Shown here: positions 40,441 to 50,022 of the stretch, piece after piece
Position numbering within the stretch: the stretch's first letter is position 1
How the letters are laid out: each line of letters starts with the position of its first letter
Assembly: GCF_000959365.1 (NCBI RefSeq)
Contig: NZ_CP009556.1
Span: 2,604,001-2,668,000, forward strand
DNA: 64,000 nt
Direction of reading: 5' to 3'
DNA from: Burkholderia oklahomensis C6786
GTDB taxonomy: Bacteria > Pseudomonadota > Gammaproteobacteria > Burkholderiales > Burkholderiaceae
Position numbers and translations under genes: made by a program
The notes under the pieces: model-generated
What the model saw: only the letters and a program-made list of their open reading frames with translations
What the model was told of the DNA's origin: nothing
The model's database searches: none

Positions 40441-41643
40441 ATGAAAAAATCCCAACGCCGCTGGATCGCCGCGGCGGCCGGCGTCGTCGTGCTCGCCTCG
40501 CTCGTCGTGCTGGTCCAACGCTTCTTTGCGAAAGACAAAGCGCCGCACTACCTGACCGCGAAGGTCGCCCGAGCCGACCTCGAAAACGCCGTGCTGGCCA
40601 CGGGCACGCTCCAAGCGTTCAAGCAGGTCGACGTCGGCGCGCAGGTGTCCGGCCAGTTGAAATCGCTGAAGGTGAAGCTCGGCGACAAGGTGAAGAGGGA
40701 CCAATGGCTCGCCGAGATCGATCCGGTGATCTCGCAAAACGAGCTGCGCCAGGCCGAAGCGAACGTCGACAACCTGATCGCGCAGAAGCGCTCGACCGCC
40801 GCGCAGCTGAAGCAGGCCGAGCTCGCGTTCAAGCGGCAGCAGCAGATGCTGCCCGACGACGCAACCTCGCGCCAGGACTACGAGGCCGCCGCCGCGACGC
40901 TCGACGTGCAGCGCGCGAGCCTCGCCGCGCTCGACGCGCAGATCCGCGAGGCGCGGATCAAGATCGAGATCGCGCGCGCGAACCTCGGCTACACGCGAAT
41001 CGCCGCGCCGATCGACGGCGAAGTGGTCGCGATCGTCACGCAGGAAGGCCAGACCGTGATCGCGCAGCAGCAGGCGCCCGTGATCCTGAAGCTCGCCGAG
41101 CTCGACACGATGACGGTCAAGGCGCAGGTGTCCGAAGCGGACGTGATCCGCATCCACCCCGATCAGGCCGCGTACTTCACGATCCTCGGCGAGCCCGACA
41201 AGCGCTACTACGGCAAGCTGCGCGCGATCGAGCCCGCGCCGCAGAACTTCCTCGACACGCAAGGCGGGCTCGGCGGCATGGGCGGCGGCGGCTCGTCGAA
41301 ATCGAACACCGCGGTGTTCTACAACGCGCTCTTCGAAGTGCCGAATCCCGGCCACCGGCTGCGCATCTCGATGACCGCGCAAGTGAGCATCCTGCTCGGC
41401 ACCGCGCGCAACGCGCTCAACATTCCCGTCACCGCGCTCGGCGCGAAGGACAAGGACGGCACGTACCCGGTGCGCGTGGTCGGCGCCGACGACAAAGTCG
41501 CGACCCGCAAGGTCCGCACCGGCATCAACAACAACGTGAAGGTCGAAGTGCTCGCGGGCCTCACGGAAGGCGAGCGCGTGATCATCGGCGATGCGAACGA
41601 ACCCGCGGCCGCCGGCGCCGCCGCGTCCGACGCGGGGAACTGA
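40441..41643 (+). CDS. macA: Periplasmic adaptor subunit of a tripartite efflux pump (MacA-like)
   Basis: A 400-residue membrane-fusion protein: an N-terminal anchor helix (IAAAAGVVVLASLVVLV), a lipoyl half-motif with AQVSGQLKSLKVKLGDKV, a long coiled-coil hairpin (~residues 95-190) and a beta-barrel region. A Gly/Ser-rich loop (GGLGGMGGGGSSKS) is notable. MacA couples MacB to an outer-membrane channel. The start ATG 40441 precedes the anchor; the longer frame is shadow. It is followed by macB after 2 bp, and then the channel gene. Confidence 0.92.
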   Translation: MKKSQRRWIAAAAGVVVLASLVVLVQRFFAKDKAPHYLTAKVARADLENAVLATGTLQAFKQVDVGAQVSGQLKSLKVKLGDKVKRDQWLAEIDPVISQNELRQAEANVDNLIAQKRSTAAQLKQAELAFKRQQQMLPDDATSRQDYEAAAATLDVQRASLAALDAQIREARIKIEIARANLGYTRIAAPIDGEVVAIVTQEGQTVIAQQQAPVILKLAELDTMTVKAQVSEADVIRIHPDQAAYFTILGEPDKRYYGKLRAIEPAPQNFLDTQGGLGGMGGGGSSKSNTAVFYNALFEVPNPGHRLRISMTAQVSILLGTARNALNIPVTALGAKDKDGTYPVRVVGADDKVATRKVRTGINNNVKVEVLAGLTEGERVIIGDANEPAAAGAAASDAGN

Positions 41644-41645
41644 CG

Positions 41646-43607
41646 ATGGCCGAACCGCTGCTGCAACTGACGCGCATCACGCGGCGCTTTCCCGCGGGCG
41701 ACAAGGACGTCGTCGTGCTCGACGACGTGAATCTCTCGATCGACGCGGGCGAGATCGTCGCGATCGTCGGCGCGTCCGGCTCGGGCAAGTCGACGCTGAT
41801 GAACATCCTCGGCTGCCTCGATCATCCGAGCTCGGGCAGCTACAAGGTGAGCGGACGCGAGACGAGCGAGCTCGAAAGCGACGAGCTCGCGCGCCTGCGC
41901 CGCGAGCATTTCGGCTTCATCTTCCAGCGCTATCACCTGCTGCCGCATCTCTCCGCGGCCGCGAACGTCGAGATGCCGGCCGTCTACGCGGGAAGCGCGC
42001 ACGCCGAGCGGCGCGAGCGCGCGCTGAAGCTGCTCGCGCGGCTCGGCCTGTCGGATCGCGCCGACCATCGGCCGAGCCAGTTGTCGGGCGGCCAGCAGCA
42101 GCGCGTCAGCATCGCGCGCGCGCTGATGAACGGCGGCGAAGTGATTCTCGCCGACGAGCCGACGGGCGCGCTCGATTCGAAGAGCGGCCAGGACGTGATC
42201 CGGATTCTGCGCGAGCTGAACGCGCTCGGCCACACGGTCATCATCGTCACGCACGACGAGCACGTCGCCGCGCATGCGCGGCGCATCATCGAGATCAGCG
42301 ACGGCCGGATCGTCGGCGACCGGCTCAATCCGCGCGCGGACGACGCCGACGCCGAGCACGACGCGAACGGCAGCCCGACGCCCCACCGCACGCGCCGTCT
42401 GTCGGCGGGCGTCGGCCGTTTCGCGGAAGCGTTCCGGATGGCGTGGATCGCGCTCGTGTCGCATCGGCTGCGCACGCTGCTGACGATGCTCGGCATCATC
42501 ATCGGGATCACGTCGGTCGTGTCGATCGTCGCGATCGGCGAAGGCGCGAAGCGCTACATGCTCGACGAGATCGGCAGCATCGGCACGAACACGATCAACG
42601 TCTACCCCGGCCGCGATTGGGGCGACAGCCGCGCGGACACGATCCAGACGCTCGTGCCCGCCGATGCGGCCGCGCTCGCCGAGCAGATCTACGTCGACAG
42701 CGCGACGCCCGAGACGTCGCGCAGCCTGCTGCTGCGCTATCGGAACGTCGACGTGAACGCGCTCGTGAGCGGCGTCGGCGAGCGCTTCTTCCAGGTGCGC
42801 GGGATGAAGATGGCGCAAGGCATCGCGTTCGGGCCCGACGAGGTGCGCCGCCAGGCGCAGGTCGCGGTGATCGACGAGAACACGCGCCGCAAGCTGTTCG
42901 GCGCGAATCCGAACCCGCTCGGCGAAGTGATCCTGATCGACAACCTGCCGTGCGTCGTGATCGGCGTGACCGCGGAAAAGAAGAGCGCGTTCGGCGACAT
43001 GAAGAACCTCAACGTCTGGGTGCCATACACGACCGCGTCGGGGCGCCTGTTCGGCCAGCGCCATCTCGACAGCATCACCGTGCGCGTGCGCGACGGCCAG
43101 CCGAGCGACGCGGCCGAGAAGAGCCTGACGAAGCTGATGCTGCAGCGGCACGGCCGCAAGGACTTCTTCACGTACAACATGGACAGCGTCGTCAAGACCG
43201 TCGAGAAAACCGGACAATCGCTGACGCTGCTGCTGTCGCTGATCGCGGTGATCTCGCTCGTCGTCGGCGGGATCGGCGTGATGAACATCATGCTCGTGTC
43301 CGTGACCGAGCGCACGCGCGAGATCGGCATCCGGATGGCGGTCGGCGCGCGGCAGGCCGACATCATGCAGCAGTTCCTCGTCGAAGCCGTGACCGTCTGC
43401 CTGATGGGCGGCGCGATCGGCATCGTGCTGTCGTTCGGGATGAGTTTCCTGTTCTCGCTGTTCGTCGACCAATGGAAGATGGTGTTCTCGGCCGGCTCGA
43501 TCGTGTCGGCGTTCCTGTGCTCGACGCTGATCGGCGTCGTGTTCGGCTTCATGCCCGCGCGCAATGCATCGCGGCTGGATCCGATCGATGCGCTCGCGCG
43601 CGATTGA
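41646..43607 (+). CDS. macB: ATP-driven efflux permease/ATPase MacB-like
   Basis: A 653-residue fused ATPase-permease. Walker A is GASGSGKST (residues ~42-50), the signature LSGGQQQR, and Walker B VILADEPTGALD; then a transmembrane helix near residue 280, a large periplasmic domain, and three C-terminal helices (LLLSLIAVISLVVGGIGVMN and onward). It powers export together with MacA. In E. coli MacAB exports macrolides, but related pairs export siderophores or peptides, so the substrate is open. The gene lies 2 bp after macA. Confidence 0.93.
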   Translation: MAEPLLQLTRITRRFPAGDKDVVVLDDVNLSIDAGEIVAIVGASGSGKSTLMNILGCLDHPSSGSYKVSGRETSELESDELARLRREHFGFIFQRYHLLPHLSAAANVEMPAVYAGSAHAERRERALKLLARLGLSDRADHRPSQLSGGQQQRVSIARALMNGGEVILADEPTGALDSKSGQDVIRILRELNALGHTVIIVTHDEHVAAHARRIIEISDGRIVGDRLNPRADDADAEHDANGSPTPHRTRRLSAGVGRFAEAFRMAWIALVSHRLRTLLTMLGIIIGITSVVSIVAIGEGAKRYMLDEIGSIGTNTINVYPGRDWGDSRADTIQTLVPADAAALAEQIYVDSATPETSRSLLLRYRNVDVNALVSGVGERFFQVRGMKMAQGIAFGPDEVRRQAQVAVIDENTRRKLFGANPNPLGEVILIDNLPCVVIGVTAEKKSAFGDMKNLNVWVPYTTASGRLFGQRHLDSITVRVRDGQPSDAAEKSLTKLMLQRHGRKDFFTYNMDSVVKTVEKTGQSLTLLLSLIAVISLVVGGIGVMNIMLVSVTERTREIGIRMAVGARQADIMQQFLVEAVTVCLMGGAIGIVLSFGMSFLFSLFVDQWKMVFSAGSIVSAFLCSTLIGVVFGFMPARNASRLDPIDALARD

Positions 43608-43616
43608 GGTGAAGCG

Positions 43617-45008
43617 ATGACGATCTTCCCGACCCGTCGTTTCGCCCGGCGCGCCGCGACGTTTGCATGCGCGTGCGCGCTGCTGTCCGGCTGCGCGACG
43701 CGGTCGCGCGACACGCCGCCGCCCTCGGTCAGCTTGCCCGAGCAATGGGCGTCGCCCGTCGCCGCGCAGGCGAGCGCCGCGCCCGATGACTGGTGGCGCC
43801 GCTTCGGCGACCCGACGCTCGATCGCCTGATCGACGAAGCGCTGCGCACGAACAACGATCTCGCGGCCGCCGCGATCCGCGTCTATCGCGCTCAACTGCA
43901 AGCGGGGCTCGCCGATACGAACCTGACGCCGAACGTGACACTCGGCGCGACCGGCAACGTGTCGCGCACGCTCGACACGCACCGGATGGGCCGCACGAGC
44001 GGCATCACGGCGACGCTCGGCTACGAGCTCGACTTGTGGGGCAGGCTCGCCGCGCAGCGCGACGCCGCGCGCTGGGCGCTCGAAGCGACGCAGGCCGACC
44101 GCGATGCGGCGCGGCTGTCGCTGATCGGCACGACGGCCGCGCTGTACTGGCAGGTCGCATATCTGAACCAGCAGATCGCGCTCGGCGACGCGAACATCGC
44201 GTATGCGGAGCGGACGCTGAAGCTCGTGCGCTCACGCCATGCGGCGGGAGCGACGTCCGGTCTCGACGTCGCGCAGGCCGAGCGGAACCTGTCCGCGCTG
44301 CGTGCCGACCAGACGCAGCTGATCCAGCAGCGCGCCGAGAACCGCAACGCGCTCGCGATCCTGTTCGATCGGCCGCCGCAGCGGCAAGCGGCCGAGCGCG
44401 GCGCGCTGCCCGATGCGCCGCTGCCGGAAGTCGCCGCGGGCCTGCCCGCCGAGCTGCTCGGCCGCCGCCCCGATCTGCGCGCGGCCGAGTTCCGGCTGCG
44501 CGAATCGCTCGCGAACGTCGACGTGACGCGCACGAGCTTCTACCCGACGTTCACGCTGACGGGCAGCGTCGGCACGTCGAGCACGAGCCTCGAGCGCGTG
44601 CTGCAGAATCCGGTCGCGACGCTCGGCCTCGGGCTCACGCTGCCGTTCATCCAGTGGAACACGATGCAGTTGCAGATCAAGGTGTCGAAGTCGCAGTACG
44701 AGGAAGCCGTCGTCAATTTCCGGCAGAACCTGTACCGCGCGCTCGGCGAAGTCGAGAACGCGCTGTCCGCGCGCGTGCAGCTCGAAGCCGAGGCCGACGA
44801 GCGCGCGCTCGCGCTCGCGCAGGCGCGGCGCGCGGAAACGCTCGCGAAGGCGCGCTTCATCGCCGGCGCGACGGGCGTGCAACCGTGGCTCGACGAGCAG
44901 CAACGGCTGCGCGATGCGCAAAGCGCGCTGGCGCGCACTCAGCTGGGCCGCCTCAACAACCGGATGAACCTGTACAAGGCGCTGGGCGGCGCGGACCGAC
45001 TGTCCTGA
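43617..45008 (+). CDS. Outer-membrane efflux lipoprotein (NodT/OprM type)
   Basis: A 463-residue TolC-like channel. The N-terminus has a lipobox (CACALLSGC), so the mature protein is lipid-anchored. The coiled-coil repeats with EALRTNNDLAAAAIRVYRA and ELLGRRPDLRAAEFRLRES are the NodT/RND-OMF family signatures. It follows macB after 9 bp and completes a tripartite pump. An inverted repeat 80 bp downstream (45088-45127) may end the operon. Confidence 0.92.
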   Translation: MTIFPTRRFARRAATFACACALLSGCATRSRDTPPPSVSLPEQWASPVAAQASAAPDDWWRRFGDPTLDRLIDEALRTNNDLAAAAIRVYRAQLQAGLADTNLTPNVTLGATGNVSRTLDTHRMGRTSGITATLGYELDLWGRLAAQRDAARWALEATQADRDAARLSLIGTTAALYWQVAYLNQQIALGDANIAYAERTLKLVRSRHAAGATSGLDVAQAERNLSALRADQTQLIQQRAENRNALAILFDRPPQRQAAERGALPDAPLPEVAAGLPAELLGRRPDLRAAEFRLRESLANVDVTRTSFYPTFTLTGSVGTSSTSLERVLQNPVATLGLGLTLPFIQWNTMQLQIKVSKSQYEEAVVNFRQNLYRALGEVENALSARVQLEAEADERALALAQARRAETLAKARFIAGATGVQPWLDEQQRLRDAQSALARTQLGRLNNRMNLYKALGGADRLS

Positions 45009-45087
45009 CGGCCCCCGCCTGACCGGCCGTCCGCCGCCGTTTCGAGGCTCCGTTCGAAAGCACTCGCTAGCCGAAATCCGACAGCCT

Positions 45088-45127
45088 TGCATCGTCTTTC
45101 CTACGCATACGAAGAAAGGACGATGCA
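45088..45127 (+). terminator. Hairpin after the efflux operon, possible terminator
   Basis: TGCATCGTC (45088-45096) and GACGATGCA (45119-45127) are perfect 9-bp arms with a partly paired middle (TTTCC/GAAAG). It starts 80 bp after the channel gene stop. No T-run follows, so it is weakly supported as a terminator. Confidence 0.4.
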
Positions 45128-45138
45128 GGAACGTACTC

Positions 45139-45279
45139 GTGCTGCTCATTCGGGTCGCCGCCTGGGCCATGCGCGCCGCGATGCTGTCGACGATGCCCGC
45201 CTACATGCGCGAACTCGCGGGCACGCGCCAGCCGAACTGAGTCGACGCCGCCGTCACGCGGCTCGTGTGCGCATCGCGA
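45139..45279 (+). pseudogene. Remnant possibly of a DUF2236/MpaB-like protein
   Basis: In one frame LIRVAAWAMRAAMLSTMP and AYMRELAGTRQPN run to TGA at 45238-45240, then continue as VDAAVTRLVCASR to another TGA. A Trp codon (TGG) to TGA change would explain the first stop. The text resembles the C-terminal part of DUF2236/MpaB oxygenase-like proteins, but this is from memory of the family and is uncertain. It has no start or ribosome site. Confidence 0.3.
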
Positions 45280-45415
45280 TGACGCGATGAAGCTCCTGGC
45301 GGCGCAGCGCGCCACGCTCGCGCTCGTCGACGCGATCACGCCACCGCCCTGCCCGGTCATCGAGCCCGTGATCCGCGGCGTGCCGCCCGAGCGCGGCGAA
45401 ACGCCGACGCCGGCC

Positions 45416-45502
45416 GAGGCGCGCGAACGGTACGGTCGAATCAGCGCGGCGGATCTGCCGAAGAGCAATGTCGGCAAGATCCTGCGGCGCGAGCTGCGCG
45501 AC
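45416..45502 (+). pseudogene. C-terminal remnant of an acyl-CoA synthetase
   Basis: The frame reads EARERYGRISAADLP and then LPKSNVGKILRRELRD, the C-terminal signature of AMP-forming acyl-CoA ligases, where the Lys in VGK is the adenylation lysine. Only ~29 residues remain, in a different frame from the preceding remnant, so the rest of the gene was deleted. The frame runs on without stop to overlap the 3' end of the next gene, so no functional protein is implied. The gap 45009-45576 has no intact gene. Confidence 0.6.
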
Positions 45503-45576
45503 GCCGTGCCGTGCCATGCCATGCCGCCATGCCGCCGCGCCGCGAGCCGGCGCGCCGGCCGTCAAATCACGTCATG

Positions 45577-46716
45577 TCACGCTACGCCAAGCCCGGCGAG
45601 CGGATGCGCATCGCGCTTCCACGGCGACGTCAGGAAATGCTGGACCCGCTCGCGCTGCACCTCGACGAGCGACGCGGGCGCCCAGCCCGGCCTGCGGTCC
45701 TTGTCGACGAGATGCGCACGCACGCCCTCGCGGAAATCGCCCTCCTCGATCGCGCGCGTGACGATCCCGAGCTCCATCCGGAACGATTCGGCGAGCGCCA
45801 TCTGCCGGCCGCGCAACAGCGCCTCGCGCGTCACTTCGAGCATCGTCGGCGAATGGCTCGTCAATGCGTCGAGCGTCGTCTGCAGCCATTGCCGATGCTC
45901 GCGCGACAGCTCGTCGCGCGTCAGATCCTGCCGCAGCGTCGCGACGATCCGCTCGACGCCCGAGCGCTTGTCGAAGTGCCGGACGATCCACGGCATCTGA
46001 CTGTCGAGCGCCGCATGCGGCACGACGTTGCACGGCGGCGCGAACACCGTGCGCAATGCGCGCAGCGCGTCGCCCGACCAGTCGGTGCGTTCGAGCCGCG
46101 TCTCGAACGTGTCGAGCCACGACGACGGCACCGACAGATCGGCCAGCTTCGCGACGAGCGCATCCGCGCCCGACAGCGTCGCGCCCGTCAGGCCGACGTA
46201 CAACGACAGCTCGACCGGCAGCTTCGCGAGAAAATGCGTCGCGCCGACGTCGGGCACGAAGCCGATCCGCGTCTCCGGCATCGCGATCTTGCTGCGCTCG
46301 GTCGACACGCGCAGCGCGGCGCCCTGCGCGAGTCCCATCCCGCCGCCCATCGTGATGCCGTCCATCAGCGCGACGACGGGCTTCGGAAACGTGTGGATCG
46401 CGTAGTCGAGCCGGTATTCGTCGACGAAGAACGGCAGCCAGTCGCGGCCGCCCGCTTTCGCCATCCGGTAGAGCGCGCGCACGTCGCCGCCCGCGCAGAA
46501 GCCCTTGTCGCCCGCGCCGCGCAACACGACGGCGACGATCGAGCGATCGTCGCGGCAGCGCTCGAGCAATGCGGCGAGCTCGCGCACCATCTCGTGCGAC
46601 AGCGCGTTGAGCGCGGCCGGCCGGTTCAGCGTGATCAGCGCGACGCGATTCACGACGCGCATCGACACGTCGTGAACCGCGTCGCGATGGACGTCGTGCA
46701 TCATCGGCGCGCTCAT
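45577..46716 (-). CDS. 3-hydroxyisobutyryl-CoA hydrolase-type crotonase
   Basis: A 379-residue protein; the extra C-terminal region over ordinary enoyl-CoA hydratases (ECH_2) fits 3-hydroxyisobutyryl-CoA hydrolase. Crotonase motifs: NRPAALNALSHEMVRELAA, GAGDKGFCAGGDVRALY and DGITMGGGMGLAQGAALRV, with PETRIGFVPDVGATHFL. It releases 3-hydroxyisobutyrate from its CoA ester in valine breakdown. Start and stop overlap the enoyl-CoA hydratase gene by 4 bp (ATGA), which indicates coupling. It is the last gene of the valine operon. A hydratase role instead is possible but less likely given the length. Confidence 0.85.
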   Translation of the reverse strand: MSAPMMHDVHRDAVHDVSMRVVNRVALITLNRPAALNALSHEMVRELAALLERCRDDRSIVAVVLRGAGDKGFCAGGDVRALYRMAKAGGRDWLPFFVDEYRLDYAIHTFPKPVVALMDGITMGGGMGLAQGAALRVSTERSKIAMPETRIGFVPDVGATHFLAKLPVELSLYVGLTGATLSGADALVAKLADLSVPSSWLDTFETRLERTDWSGDALRALRTVFAPPCNVVPHAALDSQMPWIVRHFDKRSGVERIVATLRQDLTRDELSREHRQWLQTTLDALTSHSPTMLEVTREALLRGRQMALAESFRMELGIVTRAIEEGDFREGVRAHLVDKDRRPGWAPASLVEVQRERVQHFLTSPWKRDAHPLAGLGVA

Positions 46717-47507
46717 TGCGGCTGCCCTCCGTCGTCGATTCGCCATTGCGGCTTGCGCTTGCCGAGGAATGCGGCGACGCCTTCGCGCGGCTCGCCGCCG
46801 TCGAACAGGTCGACGAAGCGCTCGCGCTCGATTGCGAGCGCCGCGCCGCGCGGCACGCCCTGCCGCGCGAGGCCGATCAGCGCCTTCGCGACGCCGACCG
46901 CGCGCGGACCGAGCGCGACCGCGCCGCGCGCGAGCTCGAGCGCGGCGTCGCGCGCCCGGCCCGTGTCGACGACCTCCTCGACGAGGCCGATGCGCAGCGC
47001 CGTTTCGGCGTCGACGCGCACGCCCGCGAGGATCATCCGCTTCGCCCAGCCTTCGCCGACGAGCCAGGGCAGCGTCTGCGTGCCGAGCCCGCACGGCGTG
47101 AGGCCGACCGACGGCTCGGGCAGCGCCATCTGCGCATGCCGCTCGGCGATCCGCATGTCGCACGCGAGCGCGCATTCGAGGCCGCCGCCCATCGCATAGC
47201 CGTTGATCGCGGCGATCGTCGGGAAGCGCGCGTCGTGCAACGCCTCGAACGCGGCGCCGAAGCGCGCGGCCATCGTGCGCGCCATCGCGTGATCGCCTTC
47301 GGCGAACGAGTGCAGGTCGGCGCCCGCGCTGAAGAACTTCGGGCCGTCGCCCGTGACGACGAGCGCGCGCACGCGCGAATCGGCTTCGAGCCGCTCGATC
47401 GTGCGCTGCAGTTGCAGGAGCCCGTCCGCGCTGAACGTGTTCGCGGACGGGCGCTTGAGCGTGACGAGCGCGATCGCGCCGTCGTCGGCGTAGTCGAGCT
47501 CGATCAT
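46713..47507 (-). CDS. Enoyl-CoA hydratase (likely methacrylyl-CoA hydratase)
   Basis: A 264-residue crotonase: VTLKRPSANTFSADGLLQL, GDGPKFFSAGADLHSFAEGD (oxyanion hole) and NGYAMGGGLECALACDMRI, followed by PEPSVGLTPCGLGTQ with the catalytic acidic region. In the operon of mmsA and mmsB, hydration of methacrylyl-CoA is the fitting reaction (inference). It overlaps mmsB by 1 bp (TGATG) and the next gene by 4 bp. Confidence 0.88.
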   Translation of the reverse strand: MIELDYADDGAIALVTLKRPSANTFSADGLLQLQRTIERLEADSRVRALVVTGDGPKFFSAGADLHSFAEGDHAMARTMAARFGAAFEALHDARFPTIAAINGYAMGGGLECALACDMRIAERHAQMALPEPSVGLTPCGLGTQTLPWLVGEGWAKRMILAGVRVDAETALRIGLVEEVVDTGRARDAALELARGAVALGPRAVGVAKALIGLARQGVPRGAALAIERERFVDLFDGGEPREGVAAFLGKRKPQWRIDDGGQPQ

Positions 47508-48403
47508 CAGGCGTCCTTCTTGACCGGCTGGTACAGACGGATCACCGCCGAGAAGTCGAGCTTGCCGTCGCCGCGGCTGCTCATCGTCTGATAGAGCTGC
47601 TGCGCGAGCGCGCCGAGATAGACCGGCTGCCGCACGTGCTTCGCCGCGTCGTTCGCGAGGCTGAGATCCTTCAGCATCAGATCGGTGCCGAAGCCGCCCG
47701 TGTAGCCTCGCGACGACGGCGCGGTCTCGATCACGCCCGGATACGGGTTGTACGTATCGGCGCTCCAGCAGCGGCCCGTCGACGTGTTGATGATGCCCGC
47801 GAGCACCTTCGGATCGATGCCGAGCGACGCGCCGAGCGCCATCGCCTCGGAGACGCCCGCCATCGTGATCCCGAGCACGAGGTTGTTGCAGACCTTCGCG
47901 ACCTGCCCCATCCCGGTCGCGCCGCAGTGGACGATGTTCTTGCCCATCGCCGAAAGCACCGGCTTCACGCGCTCGTAGTCGGCGTCGCTGCCGCCGACCA
48001 TGAACGTCAGCGTGCCCGCCGCCGCGCCGCCCGTGCCGCCCGATACCGGCGCGTCGACGAACGCGCCGCCCTTGCCGCGCACGAGCTCGCCGAACGCCTG
48101 CGCGCTCGCCGGATCGATGGTGCTCGAATCGATCAGCATCGCGCCCGCGCCGAGGCCGGCCAACACGCCATCGTCCTGCGTGAGCACGGCGCGCACGTGC
48201 GCGGCCGCGGGCAGCATCGTGACGACGAACTCGGCGCCCGCCGCCGCGTCGCGCGGCGACATCACGACCTGCGCGCCGCCGTCCTTCACGAGACGCAGCG
48301 CATCCTCGCTCAAATCGAACGCGCGCACTTCATGGCCCGCCTTCAGCAGGTTGAGCGCCATCGGCGCGCCCATGTGGCCCAAGCCGATAAAACCGATCTT
48401 CAT
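47507..48403 (-). CDS. mmsB: 3-hydroxyisobutyrate dehydrogenase
   Basis: A 298-residue NAD-dependent dehydrogenase that oxidises 3-hydroxyisobutyrate to methylmalonate semialdehyde. Rossmann start IGFIGLGHMGAPMALNLLKAG; the family motif DAPVSGGTGGAAAGTL; and the catalytic Lys region GMGQVAKVCNNLVLGITMAG. Start ATG 48403 has GGGAGG upstream. It follows mmsA after 12 bp and overlaps the hydratase gene by 1 bp. Confidence 0.95.
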   Translation of the reverse strand: MKIGFIGLGHMGAPMALNLLKAGHEVRAFDLSEDALRLVKDGGAQVVMSPRDAAAGAEFVVTMLPAAAHVRAVLTQDDGVLAGLGAGAMLIDSSTIDPASAQAFGELVRGKGGAFVDAPVSGGTGGAAAGTLTFMVGGSDADYERVKPVLSAMGKNIVHCGATGMGQVAKVCNNLVLGITMAGVSEAMALGASLGIDPKVLAGIINTSTGRCWSADTYNPYPGVIETAPSSRGYTGGFGTDLMLKDLSLANDAAKHVRQPVYLGALAQQLYQTMSSRGDGKLDFSAVIRLYQPVKKDA

Positions 48404-48415
48404 CGCGCCTCCCAA

Positions 48416-49945
48416 TCAGTGCAGACGGATCGTCGTATTGACGGCGCCCGCCGTCGCGTCGTCGTCGAACCAGCGCGCGGTGACGGTCTTCGTCTGCGTG
48501 TAGAACTGCACGACCTGCTTGCCGTACGGGCCGAGATCGCCGAGCTTCGAGCCGCGCGAGCCCGTGAAGCTGAAGAACGGCACCGGCACCGGAATCGGAA
48601 TGTTGATGCCGACCTGGCCGATGTCGATCTCGCTCTGGAACTTGCGCGCCGCCGCGCCGCTCTGCGTGAACAGGCCGACGCCGTTGCCGAACGGATTCGC
48701 GTTGACGAGCGCGATCGCTTCGTCGAGCGTATCGACCGACATCACGCACAGCACCGGCCCGAAGATCTCGTGCGTGTAGATCGTCATCTCCGGCTTCACG
48801 TCCGCGAAGACCGTCGGGCCGATGAAGTTGCCGTGCGGATAGCCGTCGACGTTCGTGTCGCGGCCGTCGAGCGCGAGCGTCGCGCCTTCCTTCTCGCCCG
48901 TCTCGATGAGGCCGAGGATCCGCTGCTTCGCCGCGCGCGACACGACCGGGCCGACGTCGGTGCCCGCCTCGGCGCCCGCGTTGACCTTCAGCGTCTTCGC
49001 CTTCGCGACGATGTCGGGCAGCCAGTCGCGCGCCGCGCCGACGAGCACCGCGACCGACGTCGCCATGCAGCGCTGGCCCGCCGCGCCGAACGCCGCGCCG
49101 ACGAGCGCGTTCACCGTCTGCTCGCGGTTCGCGTCGGGCAGGATCACCGCGTGGTTCTTCGCGCCCATCATCGCCTGCACGCGCTTGCCGTGCTCGCTGC
49201 CGAGCCGGTACACGTGGGTGCCGACGGCCGTCGAGCCGACGAACGAGATCGCCTTCACGAGCGGATGCGTGCACAGCACGTCGACGACTTCCTTGCCGCC
49301 GTGGACCACGTTCAAGACGCCCTTCGGCACGCCCGCCTCGATCGCGAGCTCGACGAGCTGCATCGTCGACAGCGGATCCTGCTCGGACGGCTTCAGCACG
49401 AACGTGTTGCCGCAGACGATCGCCATCGGGAACATCCACAGCGGGATCATCGCCGGGAAGTTGAACGGCGTGATGCCGACGCACACGCCGAGCGGCTGGC
49501 GCAGCGAGTAGGTATCGACGCCGCCCGCGACGTTCTCCGCGAATTCGCCCAATTGCAGCGAGCCGACCGAGCACGCGTGCTCGACGACCTCGAGGCCGCG
49601 GAACACGTCGCCCTCGGCGTCGGGCAGCGTCTTGCCCTGCTCGGCCGTCAGCGTCTTCGCGATCTGTGGCAGGTTCGCGCGCACGAGCTCCTGGAACTTG
49701 AGCATGATCCGCATCCGCGCGGACAGCGGCGTGCTCTTCCATTTCGCGAACGCGGCCTGCGCGGACTCGACCGCCGCGTCCACCTCGGCCGGCGTCGCGA
49801 ACGGCACGCGCGCGAGCAGCTCCTGCGTCGCCGGATTGACGATGTCGCGCCACTCGGTCGCGTGGGATTCGACAAATTCGCCGCCGATCAACAGCTTCAC
49901 GGTCGGCACGTGATGTCCCTTCTGGGACGACGGGGTTGCGTTCAT
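48416..49945 (-). CDS. mmsA: Methylmalonate-semialdehyde dehydrogenase (CoA-acylating)
   Basis: A 509-residue aldehyde dehydrogenase that makes propionyl-CoA from methylmalonate semialdehyde. [19 protein letters not shown] and the active Cys in [18 protein letters not shown] are MmsA signatures; no catalytic Glu of ordinary ALDHs is needed for the CoA-acylating type. Start ATG 49945 follows CTGGAGAATCGCACG. It stands first in the block mmsA-mmsB-ech-hibch. Confidence 0.95.
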   Translation of the reverse strand: MNATPSSQKGHHVPTVKLLIGGEFVESHATEWRDIVNPATQELLARVPFATPAEVDAAVESAQAAFAKWKSTPLSARMRIMLKFQELVRANLPQIAKTLTAEQGKTLPDAEGDVFRGLEVVEHACSVGSLQLGEFAENVAGGVDTYSLRQPLGVCVGITPFNFPAMIPLWMFPMAIVCGNTFVLKPSEQDPLSTMQLVELAIEAGVPKGVLNVVHGGKEVVDVLCTHPLVKAISFVGSTAVGTHVYRLGSEHGKRVQAMMGAKNHAVILPDANREQTVNALVGAAFGAAGQRCMATSVAVLVGAARDWLPDIVAKAKTLKVNAGAEAGTDVGPVVSRAAKQRILGLIETGEKEGATLALDGRDTNVDGYPHGNFIGPTVFADVKPEMTIYTHEIFGPVLCVMSVDTLDEAIALVNANPFGNGVGLFTQSGAAARKFQSEIDIGQVGINIPIPVPVPFFSFTGSRGSKLGDLGPYGKQVVQFYTQTKTVTARWFDDDATAGAVNTTIRLH

Positions 49946-50022
49946 CGTGCGATTCTCCAGGCTATGGCCGGCGACGCGCCGCGCGCGTCATCGGCCGGTT
50001 TATGCGGCGGCGCGGCCGGGCG

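Noticed and set aside
45287..46000. Intact 237-residue plus-strand gene
   Set aside because: Only ~29 residues look like acyl-CoA ligase; the rest is antisense to the hydrolase gene.
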